Shown piece after piece: positions 12,901 through 23,979 of a stretch of 64,000 bases of DNA. Where the stretch lies: the NCBI RefSeq assembly GCF_021155775.2, contig NC_060235.2, positions 36,744,607-36,808,606 of the forward strand. The letters run 5' to 3'. A program made the translations under genes and the position numbers. The notes under the pieces were generated by a model, which saw nothing but the letters and a program-made list of their open reading frames with translations, made no database searches and was not told the origin of the DNA. Source of the stretch: Neodiprion pinetum. Lineage: Eukaryota; Arthropoda; Insecta; Hymenoptera; Diprionidae. Position 1 is the stretch's first letter. Each line of letters begins with the position of its first letter.

Positions 12901-14077
12901 AAGAATCATATTCTGCACAAGGAACTAGCCGCCGATCATTGGCCATTGTTACGATTCGTTAGTCTTATCGAACTGTTATTAGGATCGTAGTTCTCGCGAA
13001 AATATTTTTCACACGTAACTTCTGACTATATTACTTTTTTTTTTTTTTTTTTTTTATCATTTGGGCTTTGCTGCTTCCCCACTTGCCGATATCCCGATTG
13101 ACGGTTTACTTTTACATCATTTGACCGTCAAGGCCGTCAAATGTTTCCGCATGACAGCAGCAGCAGCCACCGTGCTGAATACACACGGCATACCTACAGT
13201 ACCTACCACGAAAATAACTTTTGTATCTTTGTAATTGTAGGGAAAGGCTCCGTGCGGGATTTACTATTATTGTCACGCCGCCTCTCGGGCGACTCTTGTC
13301 GGCTTCTGTAATTTGCTCCTGATTGCCGATAGCGCGTCCCCGTAATGTGTGCATGTGTCGTTCCCGGGATCCGGGTGCCACAAGACCGAGGTCAAGCGGC
13401 ACATGCCGACTCCCGTGAAATCGAAGATTTTGTGCCAACACTCTCGGTTTTGCTTAGGGATGCTGTGCAGGTATTCTCTCTACACGCGTCCTTGGCTGCC
13501 TTGCTGGAATATGAACAAAAGAATATCCCAGCTCACTTCGAGATCGCTGCATTTTTTTGCTTATCGCGGAGAATGTGTAGCGAAATTCATTCGCAATGGT
13601 CTCGCTTTTTTCCAATCAAACCTGCGAATGCTTGTTAAAAGCTTCCGTCCACGCTTGTGTGCGTGCGTGTGTGTGTAGTACCGTACGAACAGACCTGAAA
13701 AGAAAATGCCATCTATCCAGCTGGATAATCAGTCGTTTACCGTCTACGCTGTACGATAGCGTATTACGAATACTAATCGGCTTAATTCGTTGGTAAATTT
13801 ATATCTTGATCGATTTAATTAGTCGTTATACATACACGTTTTTGACTTTACGTGATTTATGCGACTTTGAATGTTTACACAGTATGGAACTCGGGTGAAT
13901 AACTTGTTGACATTGATTTCAATTAGTTTCAAGTATTTACCCGTGCCAGCTGGAAATAATGTGAATTTAAATCGTATATACGCACTATTTTCAAAATTAG
14001 AAATTGGTTTTGCAGTTTAGAATCTAATCATCTATAATCGTTACGGACCATTTGGCGGGATTATATCACAGGTGAAC

Positions 14078-14322
14078 ATGCACATCGGGGGAGTAAGGAA
14101 CGGATGTTTCGTCCTTCACGAGCCAACACGGAAGAGGAAGAACGATGTACTCGTAATCAATTCCATCAGGGCAATCAGAGGCATTCCCCGTAAGTCGTTC
14201 GAAAACCGGGACCATTATTGATTTTATTATCTCGTCAGAGAAAAAGCCTAATAATCGACTTTACAAAATGATGATGGTTTTCTTTGTGTCTTGCAGTGAG
14301 CGGCTGGTCGCATATCATGTAA
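14078..14322 (+). CDS. Possible two-exon short ORF of 45 residues (speculative)
   Basis: An ATG at 14078 opens a frame that runs to a good GTAAGT donor after 14189. A T-rich tract and TTGCAG at 14291-14296 allow splicing to 14297-14322, which keeps the frame and ends in TAA. The product starts MHIGGVRNGCFVLHEPTRKR and is basic, with no signal peptide or known motif. Intron length would be 107 bp. Chance splice sites at this spacing are common, so this is only a candidate. Confidence 0.15.
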
Positions 14323-15232
14323 AATATACGTGCCCCATGTGTATACATGTCCATGCACAGTGGGATACGAGCCTTGAACTGCACCGAGGTATTTCAGGCT
14401 ATTTTATTACGTCGTTATTTTAAATACAATGAGAATATGATCGTGTCATGTCCGCCTGCGCGTGATAGTGAGTTGAGTGAACAGTGCGCGGCACGCCTCG
14501 TGCGTATGTATAAATAAATTATAATAGTATGCACGATATCACGTACATAAGTTTGAAATTGCGCTACATTTTGTCCGATCAGAATGTGATATTGTGCCTT
14601 CGGGTGGGGTTTATTATTCCGAGGAGATATCTCTGAATAATAACTATTTTTTATCCAGAGGAAACAGACACACTCTATACGAATATTCTTTTGCATTGCG
14701 TTGATTGCTTGTTTCCCGGCACTGAATTAGCTCAATTGTGCGAATCGAATGGTCTTATTGATTGTAAATAACGGTTGCATTCACCCTTCGCAATTGCAAA
14801 ATAGAGAATTTGTATACATACATTATACCCGTGTCGTAATACCCGATTGTCTGTTTATGCTTTTTATTTTTTTCTAATACACGTTCTACCCAACTGAGTA
14901 AGTATAAAAAGTTGCTTTGCGCGTTACGCGGACAAAGATGAAGTAACCGAACGGAGAAATCTACGGGAAGGACTCACCTTCGTTCTTCGACAACCTCTCA
15001 GAATTGAGCAAGGAGGCACAAGGATGAAGGATTCGTAGCAATTTTCACAATTATTGCATGTAACGGAAAACCGCGCGGTAGAATCAACGCATACATGAGC
15101 AATAAGTACGGCCGTTCGAGTTTGAAATAACACGTGGAATTGGCAACGGGGGATAAGGTTTTACTGCCATGACAGGCAGTAATTAAACAAAAAAAAACAT
15201 AATCAAGGGTACATGTAAAATGTTAACAACAG

Positions 15233-15238
15233 TTTATT
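15233..15238 (-). terminator. Candidate polyadenylation signal of gene B
   Basis: AATAAA on the minus strand, about 105 bp beyond the stop codon of gene B. Confidence 0.6.
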
Positions 15239-15341
15239 ATCACGCTTAGAAACTAAGGAACACGTCACAGCATTGGACAGGCTCAACGAAAAACGCCCAG
15301 CCTAGCAGTAGTCGGGATCATCCCTCGTCTCGGCGGGGCTT

Positions 15342-16650
15342 TTACCACTTGTTGTAGGCAGCGGGTGCCGGGGCGTATCCGTGGTAGTAACCGTGTCCGT
15401 ACGCGTCGCTGGCGGCGGCGTGAGCGGCGAGGTGAGCGGCCTTGGCGTGAGCGACTTCGGGGGTGTCGACGACTCTGCCGTCGTGAGCGAGGGGAGCGGG
15501 AGGTCCGTGATACGCGTGACCCGCGCCGTGCGCGAAGCCGTGTTCGGCGGAGCCGCCGTAGTAGCCTTCGCCCTCGTAGCCTCCGCTGTGGTGAGCGTTG
15601 GCCAGAGCCTCGGCGTGAGCGGCCAGGTGAGCGGCCTTCAAGTGAGCAACGTCGGGGGTGTCGATGACGCGCCCCTTGTGGTCGAGGGGGGCGGGAGGGC
15701 CGTGGTATCCGTGCCCGGCGTGAGCCGAGTGCTCACCGTAAGCGGCCGGGGCGGCGTAGCCGACCACGTGACCGGAGTGACCGTAGCCGTATTCCTCATC
15801 GGCCGGCGCGCCCCAGGACGCCTTGGCGGCGGCTTCAGCGTGAGCGGCGAGGTGAGCAGCCTTCGCGTGAGCGACCTCGGGTGTCTCGACGACGCGTCCG
15901 TCGTGAGCGAGGGGCGCGGCAGGGCCGTGATAGCCGGCGTACCCTGCGCCGTGTCCGTCGTAGCTGATGGCCGAATCGTAGCTCGAGTAACCGGGTCTGG
16001 CTGCGACCACGGCTGCGACGGCGGCGAGAGCAATCTGCGGGGAGAGAAGCTTTTTTTTAAGGGGGTTTTATGGCTCGTTGTGATCGCGGCTGGTTCCGCC
16101 TCGCTGGCGGGACAGCGTAGGTACGTGAAGAAAATAATTGACCGGCTAATCGGGGAACGCCGTATGGCCATGTGTTGGGAAACAATTTAGATGCCGGATA
16201 AACGGTGCCGTCGCGGTCGTCTTGTCTTGTCTTCTGCGTGTCATTGCCTAAGGACGCCGTTTGACACGGCGGTTGATCAACGTTTCTTTGTTCGCACGAA
16301 AATTGAAGTAACAAGAGCGTTGTATGTTTCCATGTGTTACGTGAGTTCGAAACAAGTCTCGTCTGTCAGTTAATTGAGAAATTTAATCAATGCTGCATTG
16401 AGTTGAATTCTGTATCGTACAATGTATTGTAAATTACGTTGAAAAGGTTCGTTACTGTGCCGTACCTGCCAGAAACAAATCTAGAGAAACGCGACGCAAA
16501 ATTTTGCAAAACGAAGTGATTTTTGTTATTTTTATAATTGTAATCGAATTTAGGTGGTCCAGCAGCGAAATGGCTTTGCTAATTGATACAGTCCTCGGCT
16601 GAATTCCGTATCTAGTAGGAATAAATGAAAACACTCACGAGCAACTTCAT
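15342..16650 (-). CDS. Cuticle protein B, 18-residue-motif family
   Basis: Exons 16639-16650 (MKLL, donor GTGAGT) and 15342-16034 (after CCGCAG) give 234 residues. MKLLIALAAVAAVVAARPG is a signal peptide, again interrupted after codon 4. There are three motif copies. Those near residues 48-69 and 188-209 are canonical. The middle one, near 124-145, reads KGRVIDTPDVAHLKAAHLA, with Asp-to-Lys, Glu-to-Asp and Ala-to-Leu changes. Each is preceded by YHGPxAPL. The spacers are Gly/Tyr/His-rich and the protein ends YNKW. It is divergently paired with gene C: their TATA boxes lie about 1.15 kb apart, so the two could share enhancer sequence. A secreted structural component of cuticle is inferred from the family. 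Confidence 0.93.
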
Positions 16651-16709
16651 CTTTCCTGGTTTCTCGGAAACTTGGGGAACGTGTGTGATTTAGGGAGACA
16701 GCGTCGGGT

Positions 16710-16717
16710 CTTATATA
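16710..16717 (-). promoter_or_regulatory. TATA box of gene B
   Basis: TATATAAG, 67 bp upstream of the gene B ATG. The GCGAGTACTGG box of genes A, F, G and H is not seen here. Confidence 0.7.
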
Positions 16718-17870
16718 CAGATTGAAGTTGCCTTAATTACTCAATATTTGCTCCCACCTTTGGGCGCGAGTTTGTGGTCTATGTGACGTCGAGCTATGCT
16801 GCGCGTGCAGGTGACTGGATATTAAATTGGAATTTCACGGGGCAGCGTGAAAGCCCGTTTGTAAGGTATACCGTTGTTCATATCTGCGGAATGTATCCCA
16901 AAAAGTACAGCAAGGTTTTGGCCTCCCAGTCTCTGACCTGTCGTGCACCGAGTGTTTCAAAATACCCTACACGCTTTTACGCCACTCCTTGTAACCATGA
17001 TCGTTGATCAACGCGGTTAATTTACGGCTGCGTACTAAACAAAAAGGGGAAATTGTTCCGAAACATTCCATTGGTTCAATTACGAGTCATTCTCACTACT
17101 ATATGAGCGAAATATTCCGCACAGAAATTAGAGATCGAGGCCATTCATTCCCGATGAGATCCATGGTGCAAACTGTTACGTACGACTTGATATGGGAATT
17201 GTATATGGTGAAATCCGAATTCTTTAACTTACAGCCTTCGTTAAGACGGTAGTAATAGAGGTAATGAAACTCCGCGATCCGAATCATCTTTTTACCACAA
17301 GTAAATACATACCTACCTATATGTAAAGAGACTTGTTCCGATCGAATTTCCGCACCTATTATCCAACCGATTCGTAATTGGAAGTAATTGATACTCGAAA
17401 GCCGTTGACTCGATGCCGATCATCGATACGTTATTGTTCGTCTATGTCGCGGTTTGTTCCAAAGGAACGTAGAGTTACCGATGCCAATTAATGCAAAAGC
17501 TTGTTTTATAGTTGTGTAATGGGAACCTTCGCCTTGTCGTGAATACGTCGTGTCCACGTTCTGAGTTAACAAGGCACGTATGGTATTCACGTAAGTAGAC
17601 TGTTATGCCGGCTATTATTCGAGTCAACTCTCACTCCCTTGCTCTCGCTGTCTTACTCTCACTCGATCTTTTTATCCCTTATCTACGTCTGTCTTTCTCC
17701 TGTATGGCGAGACACCCCACCCAAACGGTACAGCGCTGGTTACCAAATCTATAATAATACTCGCACGCTCAACAATGTGTACAAAATATCGATATATCAA
17801 TCGAATATTACGTGAAACCTTGCGATTTACACGTGCAGAGCACAAGTGACCGTTCTGTTTTAACTCGACG
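16718..17870. other. Divergent intergenic region between genes B and C
   Basis: About 1.15 kb between two outward-facing TATA boxes. It should hold regulatory DNA for both genes. I see no coding gene and could not name a specific factor site. Confidence 0.55.
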
Positions 17871-17905
17871 TATAAATAGCTACGAAACGCACCATTCCTC
17901 AGATC
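17871..17905 (+). promoter_or_regulatory. TATA box and initiator of gene C
   Basis: TATAAATAG at 17871, then CTCAGATC with its A at 17901, 30 bp downstream: the spacing expected for an arthropod TCA-type initiator. The ATG follows at 17930, so the 5'UTR would be about 29 bases. Confidence 0.7.
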
Positions 17906-17929
17906 AAACAGTCCAGCAAACCAACAAAC

Positions 17930-18601
17930 ATGAAGTTCTTCGTGAGTAGATCACACAACGCCTCATTTCACAGTCCAAATTTTTTGCCACATAAAATGTC
18001 CAGTGAATTCCATTGAATTGTGCAGATTCAGAGCCAACGTCAAATTGGCGTCAAAATATGCAGCATAAACGATCGTCTCATCGAATCTCTCCAACATACG
18101 TCTACAGTGAAAACAATATATCGGTATTACAAATTTCAGATCGTCCTGTCCGCCGTCGCAGCGCTCGCCCTGGGCCACCCGGGTTACCATTCTTCGTTGG
18201 CTTCTGGTGGTCACTATCTTTCCGGCCCGGCGGTTCACGGCTATCACGGACCAGCTGCGCCCCTGGCTCACGATGGTCGAGTGATCGACACCCCCGAAGT
18301 GGCCCACGCAAAGGCTGCCCACTTTGCTGCCCACGCTGACGCCGCTGCTCATGCCCATTACGCCGCTCCTCACGGTGATTACGAACAGGGTCCTTCCAGC
18401 TACGGTGCTCACGAGTACGCCGCTCCCCTGGCCTCTTATCACGGACCGCCTGCCCCCCTTGGTCACGACGGACGCGTGGTCGACACTCCTGAAGTGGCTC
18501 ACGCCAAAGCTGCTCACCTCGTCACCCTCGCCGAGGAGGCAGCCAAGGCTGTCCATGCACCGCATTCCGGATACTATGGCGCACCCCATCACCAGTGGTA
18601 G
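17930..18601 (+). CDS. Cuticle protein C, 18-residue-motif family
   Basis: Exons 17930-17941 (MKFF, donor GTGAGT) and 18140-18601 (after TTTCAG) give 157 residues, the smallest in the cluster. MKFFIVLSAVAALALG is the signal peptide. Two motif copies follow, [19 protein letters not shown] and [19 protein letters not shown], each after YHGPxAPL. The second ends in VTLAEEAAKAV instead of the usual AAHA run. The C-terminus HHQW matches the family habit of ending in aromatic Trp or Tyr. It lies divergent to B and tandem with D. An AATAAA at 18667 follows. A secreted cuticle structural role is inferred from the family. Confidence 0.93.
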
Positions 18602-20221
18602 ACCGAACGATGAGTCGTCCGATTGAATGAAGAAGTCGCGGTTTGTTTTAAGGTTGCATTTATTGGAATAAATTATCGATATCAAGTGCGACGCTGTAAA
18701 TCGAACCCAAATCTTCTACGACGATGAACTCCGATACGTTGGCAACCCATCGGCATCCTTCGTTGCGCAATCATAAATATTATGTACCGTTCACCTTGCA
18801 CAGAGGATGCATTGAACACCGGCCAGCCTCTGGTGTAATCTAGATTGTACCTCGGTTATTATAAAACAAAGGTACGCTTAACCGTTATTATCCATTTCTC
18901 TTGCAGTATACTCGGTACAGAATGTCTTAGGTTAGCAACGTCATTTTCCGCATCAGGATCTGCAATCCAGTTATCGCGATTGAGCGTTGGCGTACGTCTC
19001 GCCCCGAAGGAAACCACTTTTTTTTTTTTCTTCGTTACAAAGACACATTTGCACGGACAATGAAGCCCACTGTGCAGGATCAACGGATACCTGTGACCTG
19101 ATCGGTGAACCGAGGAAGATTGTGTCGGTGACACGTACCACGCTATATCACCTCGAGACATGTTGCATGTTTTACCGTGATTGGAATGCATATCGTTGCA
19201 GGTAAGTATTCGATTCTATTTCGATTCCGTGTGGATAAGAGCGACAAATGTCACGGTTTGCAGCTCGTGATATCGTTTTTAATTACCTACGCTGCGTAAC
19301 AAGAGTTCCACAAGTCATACCGTATCGGCTGTCGCAAACTGTAATCAAGGTCGATCACCTGCAGTCAATATTATTCGTGGTATGTGTCGTTCGATAGCCG
19401 AAAGGTATCCAACGGATTCATGCAAATCAGCAATGCGGTAGACGTTCCTCGCTGTTAATTCCATGGTCCCTTCATTGATCACCGTTCCTCTTATTCTTCT
19501 GATACTTCCTCAAGCCGAACCGTGATTATAGTAGCCTTACAAGGCGCTGCCCTCGCTACGGCAAGGTCAGTTCGACCGAGCCTTGGTCGTAGAAGTTTAA
19601 TTGACGATTCAGTAATTATTACCAATGATAACGGGTTTACATACGCAGGTATTCTCATTCCTCAAAATTACTGTCATCCTTGCTCACGGTGTTGTCACGC
19701 TGAAAACGCTTCCGGTATGCTCACCTTGTAGTCGCCAATCTTAGATGCAACTATTTTAGGACATCGTTAGAGCATCGATGATCATTACGATTGACTATGA
19801 CTACTGTGAGAATTACCGATGAAGTTGCAAACCTGCTGCGCTTCCCTTCACCCCTTGATTTAAAACGCCCTGCGGAAATTCTTGTAGCATATTTGCTGCG
19901 CTGATGCAAGAGCAAGTGTCGATGTGGATGTTAAAATGTCAATGTCAATTGAAACTCTGAAACCCACACCTAGTCACACGGACGCGTTGTTCCTCGCGCG
20001 GCATGGGCGTATAGGCGTGTATCCCAATAACATACCTGCATTACTTACTCACACTAAGAATCCACGAACAGGGCGTCTCTGTTAATGTTACGGAATTGAG
20101 AGGTCCCTGGCTCTGCTCTGGGTCGCTATTCTCTATGGGAGTAAGAAAGAGATCACTTTCTTGGGTGTGGTGTGGCTCCCAAGCTGCGATGCAGGCTGCG
20201 CGGGGAGGCATCGACTCTACC
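18602..20221. other. Intergenic between genes C and D
   Basis: 3' flank of C including AATAAA at 18667-18672, then about 1.5 kb without a recognisable gene, leading to the TATA box of D at 20222. Confidence 0.55.
18667..18672 (+). terminator. Polyadenylation signal of gene C
   Basis: AATAAA 65 bp after the gene C stop codon. Confidence 0.65.
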
Positions 20222-20228
20222 TATAAAT
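20222..20228 (+). promoter_or_regulatory. TATA box of gene D
   Basis: TATAAAT, 91 bp upstream of the ATG. A partial match, CAAGTACTCC, lies about 30 bp downstream, at a different spacing from the box of genes A, F, G and H. Confidence 0.6.
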
Positions 20229-20312
20229 TGAACGACCTGTTCCCATCAACGAACAAGTACTCCTCGTGTTCTACCAGACAAAGATCTACTCGGAATCAAT
20301 CGACGCTCCATC

Positions 20313-21281
20313 ATGAATACTCTGGTAAGTATTTTGGAAGACGTCCAAACGATTTTTCGATTCTCATCCGTCGACTCTAGGGAAGTCTCTCATTTATCCG
20401 AGCTTTAACTACATGTCATTATTTTCTCTTTCAACCATTCATTGCTTGGCACTTTGACCCCTTGGAAGAATAACTCGTGACGTTAGACTTATCGGAGGGA
20501 GTCCTTTTCAAGTACCAGATAAATCCCTTCGACATTCGTTTATGAATTATAGAATGATTTGTTCAAAAAAGACGTACCATTCTCTGCAAGAATTGTCATT
20601 ATCTGGAATCTCTGGTAATAAAAACTACCAACGTCCTTATTTCGTAAATAATGAATACGAAATAGAGACCGTTCCTAACAATGATTGATCGAAAATCATC
20701 CTTCCAGACCCTGGTGTCAATTTTGGCGTCTCTCGCCTCGGTGGCGGTTGGGTCTCCGCAGTGGTACGGAGCACCTCACGGAGGATACGCGGGTTCCGCG
20801 GTTCCAGCTCCACTTGGTCCGGATGGCCGAGTGGTGGACACACCGGAAGTAGCCCAGCTGAAGGCCGCCCACTTGAGCGCTTTGGCCGAAGCTAACGCTC
20901 GCGCTCCGAAGGGACTAATTGGAGGACCATCTGGGCCGTACGCGGGCCCGGACGGCGGCTACGCCGCGGCAAATTACGTCGCTCACTACAGGTGATTACA
21001 TTGCTATTACCTGAAATTACAGGAACACATACGCGAGTCAGAGATATTCGTTACACCGATAGTTGCTTCGTTTCAGCGGACCCCCGGCGCCTCTTGGGCC
21101 TGACGGACGAGTCATAGACACACCGGAAGTGCAGCAGGCCAAAGCCGTCCATTTCTCTCTTTACAACGCCCAGGCCCAACGAGTTCCGGCTGGTCCAGCT
21201 GAGCCCGCAACCCCCGACGCATGGAACGCGGGTAACGGAGTGTGGAATGGAGGCTGGAACGGGGCCCACGAACAGTACTAG
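20313..21281 (+). CDS. Cuticle protein D, 18-residue-motif family, three exons
   Basis: Exons 20313-20324 (MNTL, donor GTAAGT), 20708-20991 and 21077-21281 give 166 residues. The signal peptide is [19 protein letters not shown]. Motif 1 in exon 2 reads [19 protein letters not shown] and motif 2 in exon 3 reads [19 protein letters not shown], the most diverged pair in the cluster apart from F. Both follow PAPLGP, with Pro instead of His before the Asp. The phase-2 intron falls just before the second SGPPAPL block, so one repeat sits on each exon. The C-terminal tail is Trp/Gly/Asn-rich and ends HEQY. A secreted cuticle protein is inferred; the tail and substitutions suggest a role somewhat different from A, B and G. 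Confidence 0.9.
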
Positions 21282-21692
21282 GCGCTCGGTACTTAACGAT
21301 CACTCTCAAAACGTCAATCGCCTGTTAGTCGCAATTGTTAGAAAAAATTACGAACAAATTTAAAACGTCATGCGATTATCTCTTTTGCTCTTGTTTGTTT
21401 TTTTCCATTATAATCACTCATTCAACTTGCATGTTACCATATACATGTAACGATTAGTGGCAAACAAGCGATTGGACATCTTTCATGGATCTCTTATTAT
21501 ACGTATATAGGTATGCGTCGCCTTGATCATTCTTTACGGAATCTGTCAACCCGCCGGATTCTCGAGGTGATCGACAAGTTTTGCCAGAAATCGAACGAAT
21601 CCTTCAATATTTCTGTAAAAATACTCTATACTCATTCATTTTATATCGTATTTTATCCATCAATTTATACTGTTTCTTTATGTGATACATAC

Positions 21693-21757
<65 letters not shown>

Positions 21758-23979
21758 TGTATTGAAAAATGAAATATATAAAACGTATACATCATACCTA
21801 TGCATATAATGATCATGCTAAAATTGCCATCTAATATCCGCGTAGAGTTTCGTTATGGGATCGCACGTTATATGGCCGTTTTCCATACTTGGAGCTAGAA
21901 AGCTTTTCTCGCCCAAGTTATATCGCAATTTGAAGCCTGACTTGCATCCTATTTCTAAGAATCCTATTTTGTTATAACGACTGACGACTGTGTACAACCT
22001 AAATATTCCTCAGTATCCATCACACTCGCGATAAATATGAATTCACGTCCGAGTAAACGACCAAAGCATCTATTTTACGACGTGACTTCGAGAAAGGCGT
22101 GTCTCGGAATGGATGCACAAGAGTTTATTACACGAGTCGGAAGAAACTGGTTCGCTTACCCGAAGCTTTCCGCGACCGTCTCGCGGTCTTATAATATCTT
22201 CGAACAGCAAGGCCGCGTGCCGGAGTCGGAGGCTGATCGTAACACGCGATAATTGGATAGCTTTAGCATAGGACTGCAGCTTATGGCGGCGAGGTGAGGG
22301 TCAGGCACTTAACGACCCTTTGCTGGGACTAGAATTTGCACCGGGAAACGCTGGCTCGACACTTTCATCCGATTTGCATATAAGTGCAGCATACCTGGTG
22401 TGCTCCAATTAATTTCGCAACTATCGCCCTGCCACGCTCAGAAAATTATCGATTCAATCGAACGTGGACTTGACGAAGAATATATTTATTTGGAACAAGC
22501 TTTGTTCGATGGACAGAAAGATGCATTCGCACCCCAATTACGAAGATACACGAGCGTCGCTTTGAATTATTAAATAAAATAATTCATCCCGGTCGGAGAA
22601 TTCGTTTTGCAATACGAAGCCAGCTTTCTTCGTCTTTCTATTTCTGACGCACCGACCAAAATTCAACGGTTGTCACAACAAGTTACCTAATGGGATCATG
22701 GCTGATAAATAATTTTTTTTTCAACGTATATGCATATAATTTCATCTCGAGATCTGCAGTCGATTGCATATGTATGCGGTGACGTGTTTTTTCCGACAGT
22801 TGCACTTCGGGAACGCCCGGATTTCTTATCTCTATAATTGACAGGTTGTTCAGTCACCTTAAGTGCCTCTGTGGAGCGCATGATATGCGCATATTACATT
22901 GTCATTATGTTCGTACACAAGAGCGCAAGTGTAATATAGAGTGGCGCGCTGACAACCGGGAGTGTAATATAGATCCTGAAAAGAAAGTGACACGAGAAAC
23001 TGATCGGGTGAAGAAACTGACGATTTTCGTCGCGGATCTTCGAAATGGATTATTAAAAAAATAAGGAAACAAGGGACGGTGCATGCGAACAGAATATGAT
23101 AGTATAGTAACATATTATAATTTATCAAAGGACAAACGTACCTACACGTAAATTATACAATTATTATATCTAAGCGTAGAAAAATTAGTGGCGAAGACAT
23201 TTCGGCGGTAAGTCGTGATCGAGCCGCGCGCCGGAAGAGACGGAACGAATATCCCTGGTTGAAAGAAGTAATGAAACGAAGGTAAAAACCGTGATAAGTA
23301 AAGGACGGTAAAACACGAGCGATGAAGTTACGGCTGTCGGTTTGATCATCAATTCGCTTTCATCGGACTGCGCGTGTTTGTGAGGTGATTTGGTGAAACT
23401 CGATTCTTCTCTTCCTTTTGATGAGAGGCCATATCGATGAGATTTTACCGTCGCGTACCTGAGTGAAGCGATCCGAGAAGAAATACAACAGATTAACAGG
23501 ATGAAATTCAGTCGGTCTGGGCCGATAAAAACGCAATGAAAAAGCCAATCAACTGTTGATCCAATTACAGTTCAACGGAAAAGCAGTTATGCAATGGGAA
23601 GATCGAGCTCAACTCATCCGATACGGAATTCGTTTCTAATTTTAGATCGATATTTTTTTTTTTCTATAAACATCTCGCGTCGTTATTGATATAATTTGTG
23701 GAATGGATTCGACAAAGGATATTCAAGTATTCGTGTGAACTGTATAATCCTCGAGGTGAGAAAACCAGATGAGATTAGAATTTGGAAAATTGCCCAGAAC
23801 CGTTTGAACGACCTTTTCGTTTCAACCGGGGAGTTCGAACCTTCGCACCGAGCATGGCAGTGTCCTGGACGAATTCCAAGCTCGTTAGACTCTCCGTAAC
23901 TTCCTAGATTGCCGAGCATGATGGTATACGGAAAGTCCAACGTGAATCTCAAAACGAGAATAAGGCCCCGTCCTCAATG
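21282..23979. other. Intergenic between genes D and E
   Basis: About 2.7 kb holding a long TA dinucleotide run (about 21690-21754) and otherwise no recognisable gene. The right end is the 3' flank of gene E. Confidence 0.55.
21690..21754. repeat. TA dinucleotide microsatellite
   Basis: About 60 bp of nearly pure alternating TA, broken by single ATG/ACA steps near its left end. Confidence 0.9.

Larger units (their letters stand above)
9846..15341. other. Intergenic between cuticle genes A and B
   Basis: About 5.5 kb of mostly AT-rich DNA. It includes the promoter of gene A at its left edge, a TC dinucleotide run (about 12271-12290), a long T run (about 13027-13055), a possible two-exon short ORF (14078-14322), and the 3' flank of gene B. 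No recognised protein gene. Confidence 0.55.
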
